Positions 19,377-32,087 of a stretch of DNA of 35,449 nucleotides are shown here, piece after piece. Source of the DNA: Microbacteriaceae bacterium (GTDB lineage Bacteria > Actinomycetota > Actinomycetes > Actinomycetales > Microbacteriaceae). Where the stretch lies: the NCBI GenBank assembly GCA_021741825.1, contig JAIOXB010000003.1:1-35449 (forward strand). Reading direction: 5' to 3'. The notes under the pieces were generated by a model. It did not search any database and was not told the DNA's origin. It saw only the letters and a program-made list of their open reading frames with translations. The position numbers and the translations under genes are program-made. The number at the start of each line of letters is the position of its first letter. Within the stretch, counting starts at the first letter, position 1.

Positions 19377-20402
19377 CTAGTCCTCTTCTGGGCGTGCGCC
19401 GAAAACAATCTCGTCCCACGTGGGCATCGCAGCTCGTTGCCGCTTCGAACGGCTCGGCGTCGGGTCGGTGAACACGTCGGAACTCGGCGTGGGTATCGCT
19501 CCCGTCTCGCCCACCTGCGTGGTGGGGACGTCCTCTGGGGCGACGGGTGAATCGTCGGGCAGCTCGAGCATGTCGGGCGTAATGATGGGAATCGAGCCCG
19601 TCGAAGGATGCGAGGCGATGGCGTCTTTTCGTTCTCCGCGTCGTCGCGTCAAATCATCGACCTGGTTCGACGAGTCGTCGAGTGTTGCCGTCGGCGCGAT
19701 GGTCGACAGGTCTACTTCAATCGACGATGTCGCTGCCGGCACCGCCTCGCGAGTCTCCGACGCTGGCTCGGCAACGACAGGAACCGGAAGCGGTTCGAAT
19801 TCGCCGCTGTCGAATCGAGAGGCGGGTTTTGGGGTGACGACTCGAAGCGGCGGAAACAGCGCGGCATCGACGGACTCCGATTTCGAGATTCGGACGGCAG
19901 ACGCGTTGGATGGAACGAGCGTCATCTTTCGTGGATCGAATGACCAGGTGGCGTCCTCCTCGACGTCACCCAACACACATCGGGCGCCGACCACCCACTC
20001 ATCGTTGGTTCGGTAGGCCTGCCATCGAACAACGCGGCCGCCTTGGCTGGTGATGCGCGCGGCGATTTCACTACCGAATGACGACTCTGCTCCGTCACCG
20101 ACGACGGGGACGGCGAGGGCACGCTCGAGAACGAACGCGAGCTCGGCTGCGATTGGTCCCTCGAAGCGAGCGATGTGTTCGGCGCTGGAGCCGGATGCGG
20201 CCGCGACTTCGTCGACCGAGAGCCCGGATCGCAACATGGATTGGATTTCTCTGGGAGACACCGTGACCGCCGTTGTTGTGGGAGAGGAGTGCCCGAGTTT
20301 GGACCGGAGTGCGTCATCGAGAGCGATGGAAAAACGTTGGCCGTCTCGAGTGACCACGATGATTCCATCGCGTGTCACCTCGATGACCGACAACTCTTCC
20401 AT
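19377..20402 (-). CDS. sepH: Septation protein SepH (DUF3071)
   Basis: MEELSVIEVTRDGIIVVTRDGQRFSIALDDALR, SPREIQSMLRSGLSVDEVAAASG. ATG 20402 is preceded by GAGGAG. Confidence 0.9.
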   Translation of the reverse strand: MEELSVIEVTRDGIIVVTRDGQRFSIALDDALRSKLGHSSPTTTAVTVSPREIQSMLRSGLSVDEVAAASGSSAEHIARFEGPIAAELAFVLERALAVPVVGDGAESSFGSEIAARITSQGGRVVRWQAYRTNDEWVVGARCVLGDVEEDATWSFDPRKMTLVPSNASAVRISKSESVDAALFPPLRVVTPKPASRFDSGEFEPLPVPVVAEPASETREAVPAATSSIEVDLSTIAPTATLDDSSNQVDDLTRRRGERKDAIASHPSTGSIPIITPDMLELPDDSPVAPEDVPTTQVGETGAIPTPSSDVFTDPTPSRSKRQRAAMPTWDEIVFGARPEED

Positions 20403-20548
20403 CGACAACTCCTCGGTTACTCTTGTCCAGCGAGAATACCGCTAGCGCGACACGTTCGACGCGAATGTCACGGGTGAGTTTGCTTTTCGTTGTAAAGTGT
20501 CGCAAACTATCGCCGCCAGCACGGCACACGAAAGGCTTCACCAAAAAC

Positions 20549-20839
20549 ATGGCTACTGATTACGATTCCCCCCGAAAGGGCGAGGAAGACCACGAATCAC
20601 TTCAGGCTCTTCAAGAGCGCGTACCCGAGCCTCGGCCCGGTGACATTCTCGACGACGCGGACAACCCAGACAGTCTCGAGATGAGCGGTCAAGATCTCGC
20701 GAGTATGGAACTCGACGTCATCGTTGTTCCGCCGCAGGCTGACGAGTTCACCTGCATGTCCTGCTTCCTGGTAAAGCACCGCTCGCAGATTGCAAAGGAA
20801 AACAAGACCGGAGCGTTTTGTTCGGAGTGCGAGTCCTAG
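20549..20839 (+). CDS. DUF4193 family protein
   Basis: MATDYDSPRKGEED...LDVIVVPPQADEFTCMSCFLVKHRSQIA....FCSECES. Confidence 0.92.
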   Translation: MATDYDSPRKGEEDHESLQALQERVPEPRPGDILDDADNPDSLEMSGQDLASMELDVIVVPPQADEFTCMSCFLVKHRSQIAKENKTGAFCSECES

Positions 20840-21261
20840 TTTCCTCGAAGTGCGTCCCTTAGTTTTTCGGGATTGCGCGTCGATACGTACCAACTCGGTG
20901 TCGGGTCGTTCGAATCGTTCACGATGACGCTGAGTCCGCGTGGAATCCAGGCACGGATGAGTTTCCACGTCCGCGCGTCTGTGATTGCACGGTTTCGGTC
21001 GACTTGTTCGATGACGGTCGCTTTACCCAGCAGTGACAATTCGATGGAGGCTCGGCCCGCCCGTAGGTGTGTGTCCGTCACGATAATTCGCGGCGCAAAG
21101 ACAACGAAGGCAAAGAGTGTGATGGCGTACAACGTAATCGCCGCGACGTAACCCGCGACAATGTTGATCGGAGCGAGCATTCCGAAACCCATGGGGATGA
21201 CGACGAGGAGTGCGAGGTGAAATGACCACGACGGGGTCAGGGATTCTTGATAACGAACCAT
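20836..21261 (-). CDS. DUF3093 family membrane protein
   Basis: Start MVRYQESLTPSWSFHLALLVVIPMGFGMLAPIN; TM segments; usual position beside dut. Confidence 0.88.
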   Translation of the reverse strand: MVRYQESLTPSWSFHLALLVVIPMGFGMLAPINIVAGYVAAITLYAITLFAFVVFAPRIIVTDTHLRAGRASIELSLLGKATVIEQVDRNRAITDARTWKLIRAWIPRGLSVIVNDSNDPTPSWYVSTRNPEKLRDALRGN

Positions 21262-21293
21262 GTAACCATTCGACCATGCATTACCCTGAACGA

Positions 21294-21731
21294 ATGACAC
21301 CCGAGGTTCTCATTGTTGGAACACCCCCTCTGTACGCGCATCCGGGCGACGCGGGAGCGGATTTATTGTCAACGGTCGGAGTCACACTGGAACCCGGCGA
21401 ACGTGCGGTTATTCCGACCGGGATCTCTATTGCGTTACCTGACGGTTACGTCGCTTTCGTCATGCCGCGTTCTGGGCTAGCCGCAAAGCACGGCATTGGA
21501 TTGGTGAATTCACCCGGCACTATCGACGCCGGCTATCGAGGAGAAATTTCCGTAGTCATGATCAACTCAGATCCAGTGAACTCTTTTTCGGTGGCCGTCG
21601 GCGACCGTATCGCTCAACTCGTTATTCAACCGATGGTACGCGCTCGATTTGTTCCTGTCACCGAACTTCCCGGCACCGAGCGTGGAGTCGGCGGGTTCGG
21701 TTCGACCGGTACGGCAGGAGCCGCATCATGA
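21294..21731 (+). CDS. dut: dUTP diphosphatase
   Basis: PRSGLAAKHGI, GTIDAGYRGEI, DRIAQLVI, GVGGFGSTG motifs; ATG at 21294. Confidence 0.96.
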   Translation: MTPEVLIVGTPPLYAHPGDAGADLLSTVGVTLEPGERAVIPTGISIALPDGYVAFVMPRSGLAAKHGIGLVNSPGTIDAGYRGEISVVMINSDPVNSFSVAVGDRIAQLVIQPMVRARFVPVTELPGTERGVGGFGSTGTAGAAS

Positions 21732-22291
21732 ACACTAAGAGCGCCCCCGCAGATCGCGAGATGACCGGACCGTTCGACATTTCTGAGGTGAGTGCGGTGC
21801 AACCGTTCATCGACCTCGGGGCCATCAAGGTGACGCCCCGAACCGGTTTGCAGTTGCGACTGGACATCGAAGAGGCAACGAAGCGGCTCGTGGCTGCAAC
21901 ATTCGACATCGATGGTTCGACGCTCCAAGTTCAGGTTTTTGCGGCGCCACGAACCGAAGGTCTGTGGAACGAGATTCGCGAGCAGGTAGCGGCGCAGGTC
22001 GTCAAACAGGGCGGAAAAGCGGAACACGTCGTCGGTCCGTTTGGGCCGGAAGTACGAGCGGCTGTGCCGACGGCCGATGGCTCGAAGAGGCCGGTTCGAT
22101 TTGTTGGAGTGGACGGACCCAAGTGGTTCCTTCGCGGAGTCATTTCCGGTCCGGCGGCCGACACGGATTCGCGCGCGGCAGTCGTTGAAGACGTGTTCCG
22201 GAGCATCGTCGTCAACCGTGGCACCGAGGCTCTTCCGCCGCGTGAATTGCTGACGCTTCGTGTTCCGCCACAGCCGGGGACGGTTGCATGA
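21728..22291 (+). CDS. DUF3710 family protein
   Basis: GPFDISEVSAVQPFIDLGAIKV, LWNEIREQVAAQVVKQGG, VDGPKWFLRGVISG; ATGA overlap with dut. Confidence 0.92.
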   Translation: MNTKSAPADREMTGPFDISEVSAVQPFIDLGAIKVTPRTGLQLRLDIEEATKRLVAATFDIDGSTLQVQVFAAPRTEGLWNEIREQVAAQVVKQGGKAEHVVGPFGPEVRAAVPTADGSKRPVRFVGVDGPKWFLRGVISGPAADTDSRAAVVEDVFRSIVVNRGTEALPPRELLTLRVPPQPGTVA

Positions 22292-22950
22292 AGAACCCGC
22301 TCGGAGAATCAGTCTCGAAGTCCCCGCTCGCCTCGCTGGTTGCAAACGAGAAATTGACCGGGGCAAGCCTGTTCAGCGCGATTGGGGGAGTTCGCGGTGT
22401 CGTCGAATCAACCGCACCGGGCTTTTTGTTCCTCGTGGTTTTCACCGTGACGGGCGACTTGTTTCCCTCGGTGATCGCGCCGGTCATTGTCGCAATCGCG
22501 ATTCTTATCACGCGACTCGTCCAACGCCTTCCGGTCCTGCCCGCGATATCGGGCGGCATCGGCATCGCGCTGAGCGCGGGGTTCGCGTTGTGGACGGGGC
22601 GCGCAGAGGACAACTTCGTCGGTGGCTTCATCATCAACTCGATTTCGATGGTGGTGATGCTCGTCTCGATCCTAATTCGACGCCCGCTTATCGGAATCGT
22701 GACGAACCTGCTGGTTTCCGAGAACCCCGCGCGCACATCGCCAATCGTCCGTCGCGCCGCGTATCTCGCGACCATCGTGTGGGCAGGTTTCTTCGGGCTT
22801 CGGCTCGCTGTCCAATTCCCGTTGTACCTTGCACAGGCAACCGCGGCTTTGGCAGCCACAAAACTTCTCATGGGTCTGCCGATGTATGCAGCGCTGTTGT
22901 GGGTGACGTGGTTGATGATGCGTTCCGCGCTCTCCGCGGCTGCCCGCTAG
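22288..22950 (+). CDS. DUF3159 family membrane protein
   Basis: Multi-TM protein, RAEDNFVGGFIIN, ATGA overlap with DUF3710 gene. Confidence 0.9.
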   Translation: MKNPLGESVSKSPLASLVANEKLTGASLFSAIGGVRGVVESTAPGFLFLVVFTVTGDLFPSVIAPVIVAIAILITRLVQRLPVLPAISGGIGIALSAGFALWTGRAEDNFVGGFIINSISMVVMLVSILIRRPLIGIVTNLLVSENPARTSPIVRRAAYLATIVWAGFFGLRLAVQFPLYLAQATAALAATKLLMGLPMYAALLWVTWLMMRSALSAAAR

Positions 22951-23005
22951 GCACAGCGCTCTGGATTAGGATGGGGGAGTTGTCCCTCGTGAGGAGTATT
23001 TTGCT

Positions 23006-25681
<2,676 letters not shown>

Positions 25682-25687
25682 GCCGAA

Positions 25688-27589
25688 ATGTATCTGTCTA
25701 ATATTTCCTCCCCCAGCGACGTCAAGAAATTGACGTTGGCAGAGTGCGAGAAACTCGCCGCCGAGATTCGCGAGTTTCTCATCGATTCAGTCTCAGTGAC
25801 GGGGGGACACCTCGGGCCAAATCTCGGTGTCGTCGAATTGACGGTGGGACTCCATCGTGTGTTCGATTCGCCGAACGATCCGATTATCTGGGATACGGGG
25901 CATCAGTCCTACGTCCACAAACTCTTGACGGGCCGACGGGACTTCTCGCATCTTCGTGAGGCAGGGGGACTCGCCGGTTATCCGCAACGGTCGGAATCGG
26001 TTCACGACATCGTCGAATCGAGTCACGCGTCAAGTTCACTGTCGTGGGCGGACGGAATATCCAAAGCCTATGAAATGACGGGACAGTCAGATCGCCACGT
26101 CATCGCGGTCATCGGTGACGGCGCGTTGACGGGCGGAATGACGTGGGAGGCCCTTAACAACATTTCCCACGACAACTCGCGCAGGCTCATTCTCGTGGTC
26201 AACGACAACGGCCGTTCGTATGCGCCAACAATCGGTGGTGTCGCACGATTCTTGACGGACGTGCGGACCCGACCGTCGTATCGAACCCTTCATCGGGTTT
26301 CCTGGGCTATCACGAAACGACTCGGCGGACCGGCTCGAGCGGTGTATCGCGGTATCCGCGGCGGTGTCCACGGATTTCTCTCGCGATTTACGAATAACGA
26401 AGCGCTGTATTCGAATCTCGACATCAAGTACATCGGCCCGATCGACGGCCACAACATTCGCGATGTTCAGCGAGCGCTAGAGCAAGCCAAGGATTACGGC
26501 AGCCCGGTCATCGTTCACGTGATTACCGAAAAGGGACGTGGCTACGAGCCCGCTCGTCTCAATGAAGCCGACCAGTTCCACGCAATCGGTGCGTTCGACC
26601 CGGTCACGGGCGAAGAAAACGGTGGTGGCGGGCAATCGTGGACAACGGTTTTTGCGGACGAACTCGTCGAGCTCGCTCGACAGGACGAGACAATCGTGGG
26701 AATCACGGCGGCAATGCTGCGACCCACGGGACTTTCCGCGATGGCCGAGGTTTTCCCCGATCGTGTCTTTGACGTTGGTATCGCCGAGCAACACGCTACG
26801 ACGAGCGCGGCGGGACTCGCATTCGGAGGTCTTCATCCTGTCGTCGCTGTCTACGCGACTTTCATGGGTCGAGCGTTTGATCAGGTACTCATGGACGTTG
26901 CGCTTCACAAAGCCGGTGTCACTTTTGTCCTCGACCGCTCCGGTGTCACCGGTCCGGATGGCGCCTCCCACCACGGCATGTGGGACCTTGCGATGTTGCA
27001 GATTGTTCCCGGAATTCGTATCGCGGCCCCGCGTGACGCATCGACATTACGCGAAGAGTTGAGCGAAGCGATCAGTGTCAAGGATGGACCGACGGTTGTC
27101 CGTTTTCCTAAGGGGAGCGTCGTCGAAAGCATCCCCGCCGTTCGGCGAACGGCCGACGGGGTTGACGTTCTGCGCGAGGACAAGGCTCACGATGTCCTCC
27201 TCGTTGCCGTCGGGGCGATGGCTCCTCTCGCGCTCGACGTCGCAGATCGCCTCGCGGCATCGGGGATTGGTTCGACAGTTATCGACCCGCTCTGGGTGAT
27301 TCCGGTGGCGTCCTCGATCGTCGATTTCGCTCGAGACCATCGAATCGTCGTGTCTATCGAGGACGGAATCCGTGTTGGCGGGGTCGGAACTCGAATTCGT
27401 CAAGAGCTTCGACAGGCGGGCGTCGACACGGGGGTCGACGAACTGGGCCTTCCCGACGAATTCCTTGAACACGACACGCGTGGCAACATCCTCGCGAGAG
27501 TAGGACTCACGCCCGACGCGATTGCGTCGAAGATCATTAACCAGCTCAGCGGCTCGGTCGTTCCGAAAGCAAAACCGAAGAAGCGTTAG
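25688..27589 (+). CDS. dxs: 1-deoxy-D-xylulose-5-phosphate synthase
   Basis: VTGGHLGPNLGVVELTVGLH, GDGALTGGMTWEALNNI, GIAEQHATTSAAGLA, TGPDGASHHGMWDLAML. Confidence 0.97.
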   Translation: MYLSNISSPSDVKKLTLAECEKLAAEIREFLIDSVSVTGGHLGPNLGVVELTVGLHRVFDSPNDPIIWDTGHQSYVHKLLTGRRDFSHLREAGGLAGYPQRSESVHDIVESSHASSSLSWADGISKAYEMTGQSDRHVIAVIGDGALTGGMTWEALNNISHDNSRRLILVVNDNGRSYAPTIGGVARFLTDVRTRPSYRTLHRVSWAITKRLGGPARAVYRGIRGGVHGFLSRFTNNEALYSNLDIKYIGPIDGHNIRDVQRALEQAKDYGSPVIVHVITEKGRGYEPARLNEADQFHAIGAFDPVTGEENGGGGQSWTTVFADELVELARQDETIVGITAAMLRPTGLSAMAEVFPDRVFDVGIAEQHATTSAAGLAFGGLHPVVAVYATFMGRAFDQVLMDVALHKAGVTFVLDRSGVTGPDGASHHGMWDLAMLQIVPGIRIAAPRDASTLREELSEAISVKDGPTVVRFPKGSVVESIPAVRRTADGVDVLREDKAHDVLLVAVGAMAPLALDVADRLAASGIGSTVIDPLWVIPVASSIVDFARDHRIVVSIEDGIRVGGVGTRIRQELRQAGVDTGVDELGLPDEFLEHDTRGNILARVGLTPDAIASKIINQLSGSVVPKAKPKKR

Positions 27590-29610
27590 GCGACGTTCGA
27601 GGCGGGGTGGAACCGTTTGCCCGTTACCCGCTCGCTGGCCCCACAGTCGTCAAGATAGGGCGTCAAGCCACCGATCGCGGCCGGCCACCCTGCACCGTTG
27701 ATCATGCACAGGTCGATGTCGCGGATATCCGTCACGACCTGTGCATCGAGCATGACAGCGACTTCCCGGACCAGCGCGTCGACCACCACGTCGTGAATCT
27801 CGTTCCGACCGAGTATGCGCGACGCCGAAACGACGACGGTGAGGTCATCGCCAACGGATCCGGCTGACGGACTCGAGGTCACTGCTCGCAGAGCGTCCCC
27901 GACAAAGAATCGATCGGGTGCGCTCGCGTACAGCGATTCCAGCATCGACAGCGAGACGGTTCGCCCAATCAAATCAATCAGCGCGAACGGTGTCATGGGG
28001 AGCCGCAGTGGCTCGAGTGCCGTCGAAATGTCGCCCAGGGAAACGCCGCTCTCCACCAAGCGCAACGATTCGCCAAGGAATGTTGACAGCAGCCGGTTGA
28101 CCACGAACCCGGCCTGATCTGCGACGATGACAGGTGTTTTGCGGAGCGATTGCGCGACCGAGACTGCAGTCGCGAGTGTCTCGTCTGATTGACTGTTGTT
28201 GCGTACGACCTCAACCAGTTTCATTGATGCGACGGGGTTGAAGAAATGAATTCCGGCGACCCTGTCGGGATGTGTGGCGAACGTCGCCATCGCCTCGATG
28301 GACAGGGACGAGGTGTTTGACGCAATGATGCACTCAGCGCGGACGACGGATTCGACCGCGGTGAGGACGTCTTTCTTGACCGCGAGGTCCTCGAAGACCG
28401 CCTCGATGACCAGGTCACACTCGGCGAAATCAGAAATTGACAGAGTCGTGTCGATGCGAGACAGCGTTTCGGATTGGGCATCCGGGGAGAGGGTTCCTTT
28501 CGCAACGCGCGCGGCCAACCACCCGTCAATCCGGTCACGTGCCGCGTCAAGTTTGGCCTGTGTCACATCCGTCACGATGACGGTCCGACCCTGTGTCTCG
28601 GCGAAAGCCAGTGCAATCTGACTCGCCATGAGCCCTGCGCCAACCACACCAACACGCCGGATTTCTCGAGGCGTTACGTCCGGAGTGGAGCGCGGCGTCT
28701 TGTGCGCTCCGCTCGTAATCCGAAACGCGTACAGGCGGCGTCGAAACTCCGATGTCGTCATCAGGTCCGCAAGCGCAGCGTCTTCGGCTTCAAACGATTC
28801 GCTCTCGGTTGCCTCGATTGAATGATGCAGAACGCGCCGCAGATGGGTGAGAGCGTCGATGGGATTTCCCACACGCGAGACGTAACGGTCGATTGTGGAG
28901 TCGATCGCGTGGGCAGCGGCGGAGTCCGCGACGATTGCGCTCGACCGGGCCTGTACGGGCAATGAATCGGTGAACGCGACAGCAGCGCCGACCGAATCGG
29001 CAGCCACGCCATCGACAATTCCGAGTTCGAGTGCGACCTGGGGCGTCAGCGTTTTTCCTGCAATGGCATTGTCGACCATCACTCGAAGCGCCGACTCGAT
29101 TCCGATCAGCCGAGGCAGGAGGGTTGCGCCTCCCCAGCCGGGGATTAACCCGAGGCCGATTTCGGGAAGCCCGATCGAAATTGGACCGTCCTGCGAAATG
29201 CGATGAGTGCAGTGGAGTGCGAGTTCTAGACCTCCACCGAGCGCCGTCCCGTTGATTGCGGCGATTGTCGGAACGCCGAGGTTTGCCAGTTTGGACAAAA
29301 CCCGGTGGCCTTCTTGAGCGAGTTGAAGCGCGTCGCCGAAGTGCCGTGGTCCAGCGAGAGTGTCAAGATTCGCGCCAGCACAGAAAGTTCTGCCGTTACC
29401 GGTGACAACGACAGCAGCGAAGTCACCGGCGCGTGATGCGATGCCGTCGAGTGCTTCGCCGAGACGCGCGAGACCGAGGGGGCCGAGCGTCGCCGGTCGG
29501 CGATCATCGTGGTTTGTCAGCGTGAGCACGCCGACGCTGTTGCCTCCTGGGCTGACCGTCTCGGTCAGCTCGACGAATACGGGAAAATCCTCTTCCGGGT
29601 AATCGATCAT
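27586..29610 (-). CDS. fadJ: Bifunctional enoyl-CoA hydratase / 3-hydroxyacyl-CoA dehydrogenase
   Basis: Hydratase motif NGTALGGGLELAL and LPEIGLGLIPGWGG; HAD motif VGVVGAGLMASQIA, GIHFFNPV. ATG 29610; the track over-extends to 29784. Confidence 0.93.
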   Translation of the reverse strand: MIDYPEEDFPVFVELTETVSPGGNSVGVLTLTNHDDRRPATLGPLGLARLGEALDGIASRAGDFAAVVVTGNGRTFCAGANLDTLAGPRHFGDALQLAQEGHRVLSKLANLGVPTIAAINGTALGGGLELALHCTHRISQDGPISIGLPEIGLGLIPGWGGATLLPRLIGIESALRVMVDNAIAGKTLTPQVALELGIVDGVAADSVGAAVAFTDSLPVQARSSAIVADSAAAHAIDSTIDRYVSRVGNPIDALTHLRRVLHHSIEATESESFEAEDAALADLMTTSEFRRRLYAFRITSGAHKTPRSTPDVTPREIRRVGVVGAGLMASQIALAFAETQGRTVIVTDVTQAKLDAARDRIDGWLAARVAKGTLSPDAQSETLSRIDTTLSISDFAECDLVIEAVFEDLAVKKDVLTAVESVVRAECIIASNTSSLSIEAMATFATHPDRVAGIHFFNPVASMKLVEVVRNNSQSDETLATAVSVAQSLRKTPVIVADQAGFVVNRLLSTFLGESLRLVESGVSLGDISTALEPLRLPMTPFALIDLIGRTVSLSMLESLYASAPDRFFVGDALRAVTSSPSAGSVGDDLTVVVSASRILGRNEIHDVVVDALVREVAVMLDAQVVTDIRDIDLCMINGAGWPAAIGGLTPYLDDCGASERVTGKRFHPASNVA

Positions 29611-30779
29611 GCGCGGAAGTTGGGGTTTTCCCACACCATCGTGCCGCCCTGGCCCAGCCCGACGCACATCGTGGTGATGCCGTAGCGAACCGAGTGGTCG
29701 AGCTCGAATTGGCGGGCGAGCTGAATCGCGAGCCTGACGCCCGAACTCGCGAGTGGGTGCCCCAGCGCGATTGCGCCACCCCACGGGTTCAGAATCTGTG
29801 AGGTCTGGTCGATGGCGAAGCGGTCCGCGAAGGCGAGAACCTGAATAGCAAAGGCTTCGTTTATCTCGATTGCACCGATGTCAGAGATGGCAAGTCCCGC
29901 CTTGACGAGGGCCTTCTCGGTAGCCGGTATCGGACCCAAGCCCATCTCGTTCGGAGAGACGCCAGCGAAGGCGTACGACACGAGTCTCATCTTGGGGGTG
30001 AGTCCGAACCGTTGAACGGCGTTCGTTCCGGCCAAAATCGACATCGTCGCTCCGTCTGTGAGCGGTGAGGCATTACCAGCCGTAACCCGGCCGTTCTCTC
30101 GAAAAGGTGTGCCGAGACCCGCGAGGGATTCGAGTGTTGTAGAGGGCCGAAGTTGTTCGTCGCGGTTGGCAATTCCGTGAGGCGTGTCGATCTCGACGAG
30201 ATCGGGTTGGATGAAACCAGCCTCGTATGCAGCCCAGGCGCGGCTCTGGCTTTGTTCCGCGTAGTTGTCGGTTCGATCCTTGGTGATTGCGGGAAGACTG
30301 TCGTGCAGAATTTCCGCCGTGAATCCCATGGCTAGGGATTCTTCGGTCAGCAGCCCAGCCTCAAGCATCGCGGGGTTTGCTTTCAGCGCGAATTGCATCG
30401 GGTGGCGTCCCATGTGCTCGACCCCGCCGGCGACGGCGACATCGATTTGGCCCCATCCGATTCCGGAGCCCAGTGTGGTCATTGACGTCATTCCGCCCGC
30501 GCACATTCGATCGATAGCGAAACCAGGAACGGACTGGGGAAGTCCTGCCGCGAGTCCAACCGTACGTCCCAGCGTCAACCCCTGGTCGCCTTCTTGGGTT
30601 GTCGCGGCGATGGCAACATCGTCGATTTCCGCTAGTGGAATAAGCGGGTTCCGCGCCAACAAGCCTCGAAGAGTGGAGGTCGCGATGTCATCGGCACGCG
30701 TATCACGATAAATTCCCTTAGCGCCGGCGCGGCCAAAAGGGCTACGCATCCCATCGATGTAGAAAACGTCGTGAGTCAC
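29607..30779 (-). CDS. fadA: Thiolase (acetyl-CoA C-acyltransferase)
   Basis: DRMCAGGMTSM, INEAFAIQ, NPWGGAIALGHPLASSGVRL, CVGLGQGGTMVWEN; GTG start. Confidence 0.95.
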   Translation of the reverse strand: MTHDVFYIDGMRSPFGRAGAKGIYRDTRADDIATSTLRGLLARNPLIPLAEIDDVAIAATTQEGDQGLTLGRTVGLAAGLPQSVPGFAIDRMCAGGMTSMTTLGSGIGWGQIDVAVAGGVEHMGRHPMQFALKANPAMLEAGLLTEESLAMGFTAEILHDSLPAITKDRTDNYAEQSQSRAWAAYEAGFIQPDLVEIDTPHGIANRDEQLRPSTTLESLAGLGTPFRENGRVTAGNASPLTDGATMSILAGTNAVQRFGLTPKMRLVSYAFAGVSPNEMGLGPIPATEKALVKAGLAISDIGAIEINEAFAIQVLAFADRFAIDQTSQILNPWGGAIALGHPLASSGVRLAIQLARQFELDHSVRYGITTMCVGLGQGGTMVWENPNFRA

Positions 30780-30818
30780 GCCGATACCTCCGCTTGTCGT
30801 AGTTCTGTGGGGTCGACG

Positions 30819-32087
30819 TTAGTCGACGGTTTCGGCCGGAGCCGCGAGGAACTCGGTTGGATCCTCGGCGACGCGGACAAAGCAATCATTCAATTCAGAA
30901 TGAATCAACTCTATTTGCCACTCGCGTGCACCGGCGTCGCGCAACCAGGTCGCGACGGCGGAAGGCTCAAACTCTACGGGCGGTTCGTAGCAGATTCGAC
31001 GGATCATCTCGGGAAGAGCAAGATTCTCAATCGGGATGGACGTCTTCTCGGCGATCACGGACATCGATTCGCGAACGCACATGAATCGCGCGTAGGCATC
31101 CGGGTGGCGGTCTTTCCAATTTCGAGGCGTGGACAGTCCGTTTCCTCGAACCCTCATGGGTGGAAGGTCGTCGGTCGAAAGCCCTCGCTCGATTGCCTCC
31201 CACCAACGGGCCAGTTCCCGCCTCGAATAACGTCCGCTGAACTCCTTGATTGCTGCCAGCGCGCCCCGAGAATTGGGCAATCGAGACGCCGCGGCGACGA
31301 TCGCGCGGTCGGGGATTGTCCTGCCGGGTCCCATGTCAATCGATTCAGCGAACTGGTCGCGGGCAACCCACAATTCGCGGGCAACAGCGAGGTGCCGCGG
31401 CGTCGGCAGGCTCTGAAGGCCCGAGAGCCGTCGCCACGGGTCCACTTTCGCCTCCGCGGGTTTCCAGTGCACAAGGTTGGCGAATTCTTGTTCGGCGATG
31501 TGGGTCTTCCCCTGGGACTCGAGTACCGCAGCGAGGGCGTCTCGCAAATCAGGCAACAGTTCGACGTCGAGCGCCGCATAAACAAGCCAATCCTGAGGAA
31601 TTGGCCTGGTCGACCAGTCCGCGGCGGAATGTTCTTTAGCCAGGTGGAGTCCGAGCAACTCGGCGACCACGGTACCGAGCCCGACTCGAGGGAGTCCCGC
31701 TAAGCGCGAACCGAGCTCGGTATCGAACAGCTTTGTCGGAACGAGCCCAACTTCTGCGAGGCAAGCGAGGTCTTGTGTGGCCGCGTGCAGAATCCACTCG
31801 TCGGTTGCGAGCAGTTCGCCAAGTTCGCTGAGTCCGTCAAAGGCGATGGGGTCGATGAGATGGGTGCCGCCGCCCCGACGGCTGACCTGTATCAAATAGG
31901 CCCGAGCGGAATAGCGAAAACCGCTTGATCGCTCTGCATCCACACCAAAAGGGCCGGTTCCACGGGACAGTTCGGCAATCGCTTCGGTCAAGCCGTCGTG
32001 GGTGTCAATCACGTGTGGTGTTCGGGCGAGAGTTGCCAGAGGAAGTTCGACCGCGTCGGGCTCTGACGCCGTCTCGGTTTCGGACAC
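30819..32087 (-). CDS. rnd: Ribonuclease D family 3'-5' exonuclease with HRDC domain
   Basis: GVDAERSSGFRYSARAYLIQVS, LHAATQDLACL, YAALDVELLPDL (DEDDy); HRDC-like C-terminus; GTG start overlapping the DUF3000 stop. Confidence 0.92.
   Translation of the reverse strand: MSETETASEPDAVELPLATLARTPHVIDTHDGLTEAIAELSRGTGPFGVDAERSSGFRYSARAYLIQVSRRGGGTHLIDPIAFDGLSELGELLATDEWILHAATQDLACLAEVGLVPTKLFDTELGSRLAGLPRVGLGTVVAELLGLHLAKEHSAADWSTRPIPQDWLVYAALDVELLPDLRDALAAVLESQGKTHIAEQEFANLVHWKPAEAKVDPWRRLSGLQSLPTPRHLAVARELWVARDQFAESIDMGPGRTIPDRAIVAAASRLPNSRGALAAIKEFSGRYSRRELARWWEAIERGLSTDDLPPMRVRGNGLSTPRNWKDRHPDAYARFMCVRESMSVIAEKTSIPIENLALPEMIRRICYEPPVEFEPSAVATWLRDAGAREWQIELIHSELNDCFVRVAEDPTEFLAAPAETVD

Noticed and set aside
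27611-29784. Start of fadJ-like gene at 29784
   Set aside because: Extension is antisense-frame overlap with fadA; ATG 29610 gives an ATGA overlap with the fadA stop and a normal hydratase N-terminus.
30771-31703. 310-aa plus ORF
   Set aside because: Antisense to rnd, which has intact DEDDy motifs; no domain recognised.
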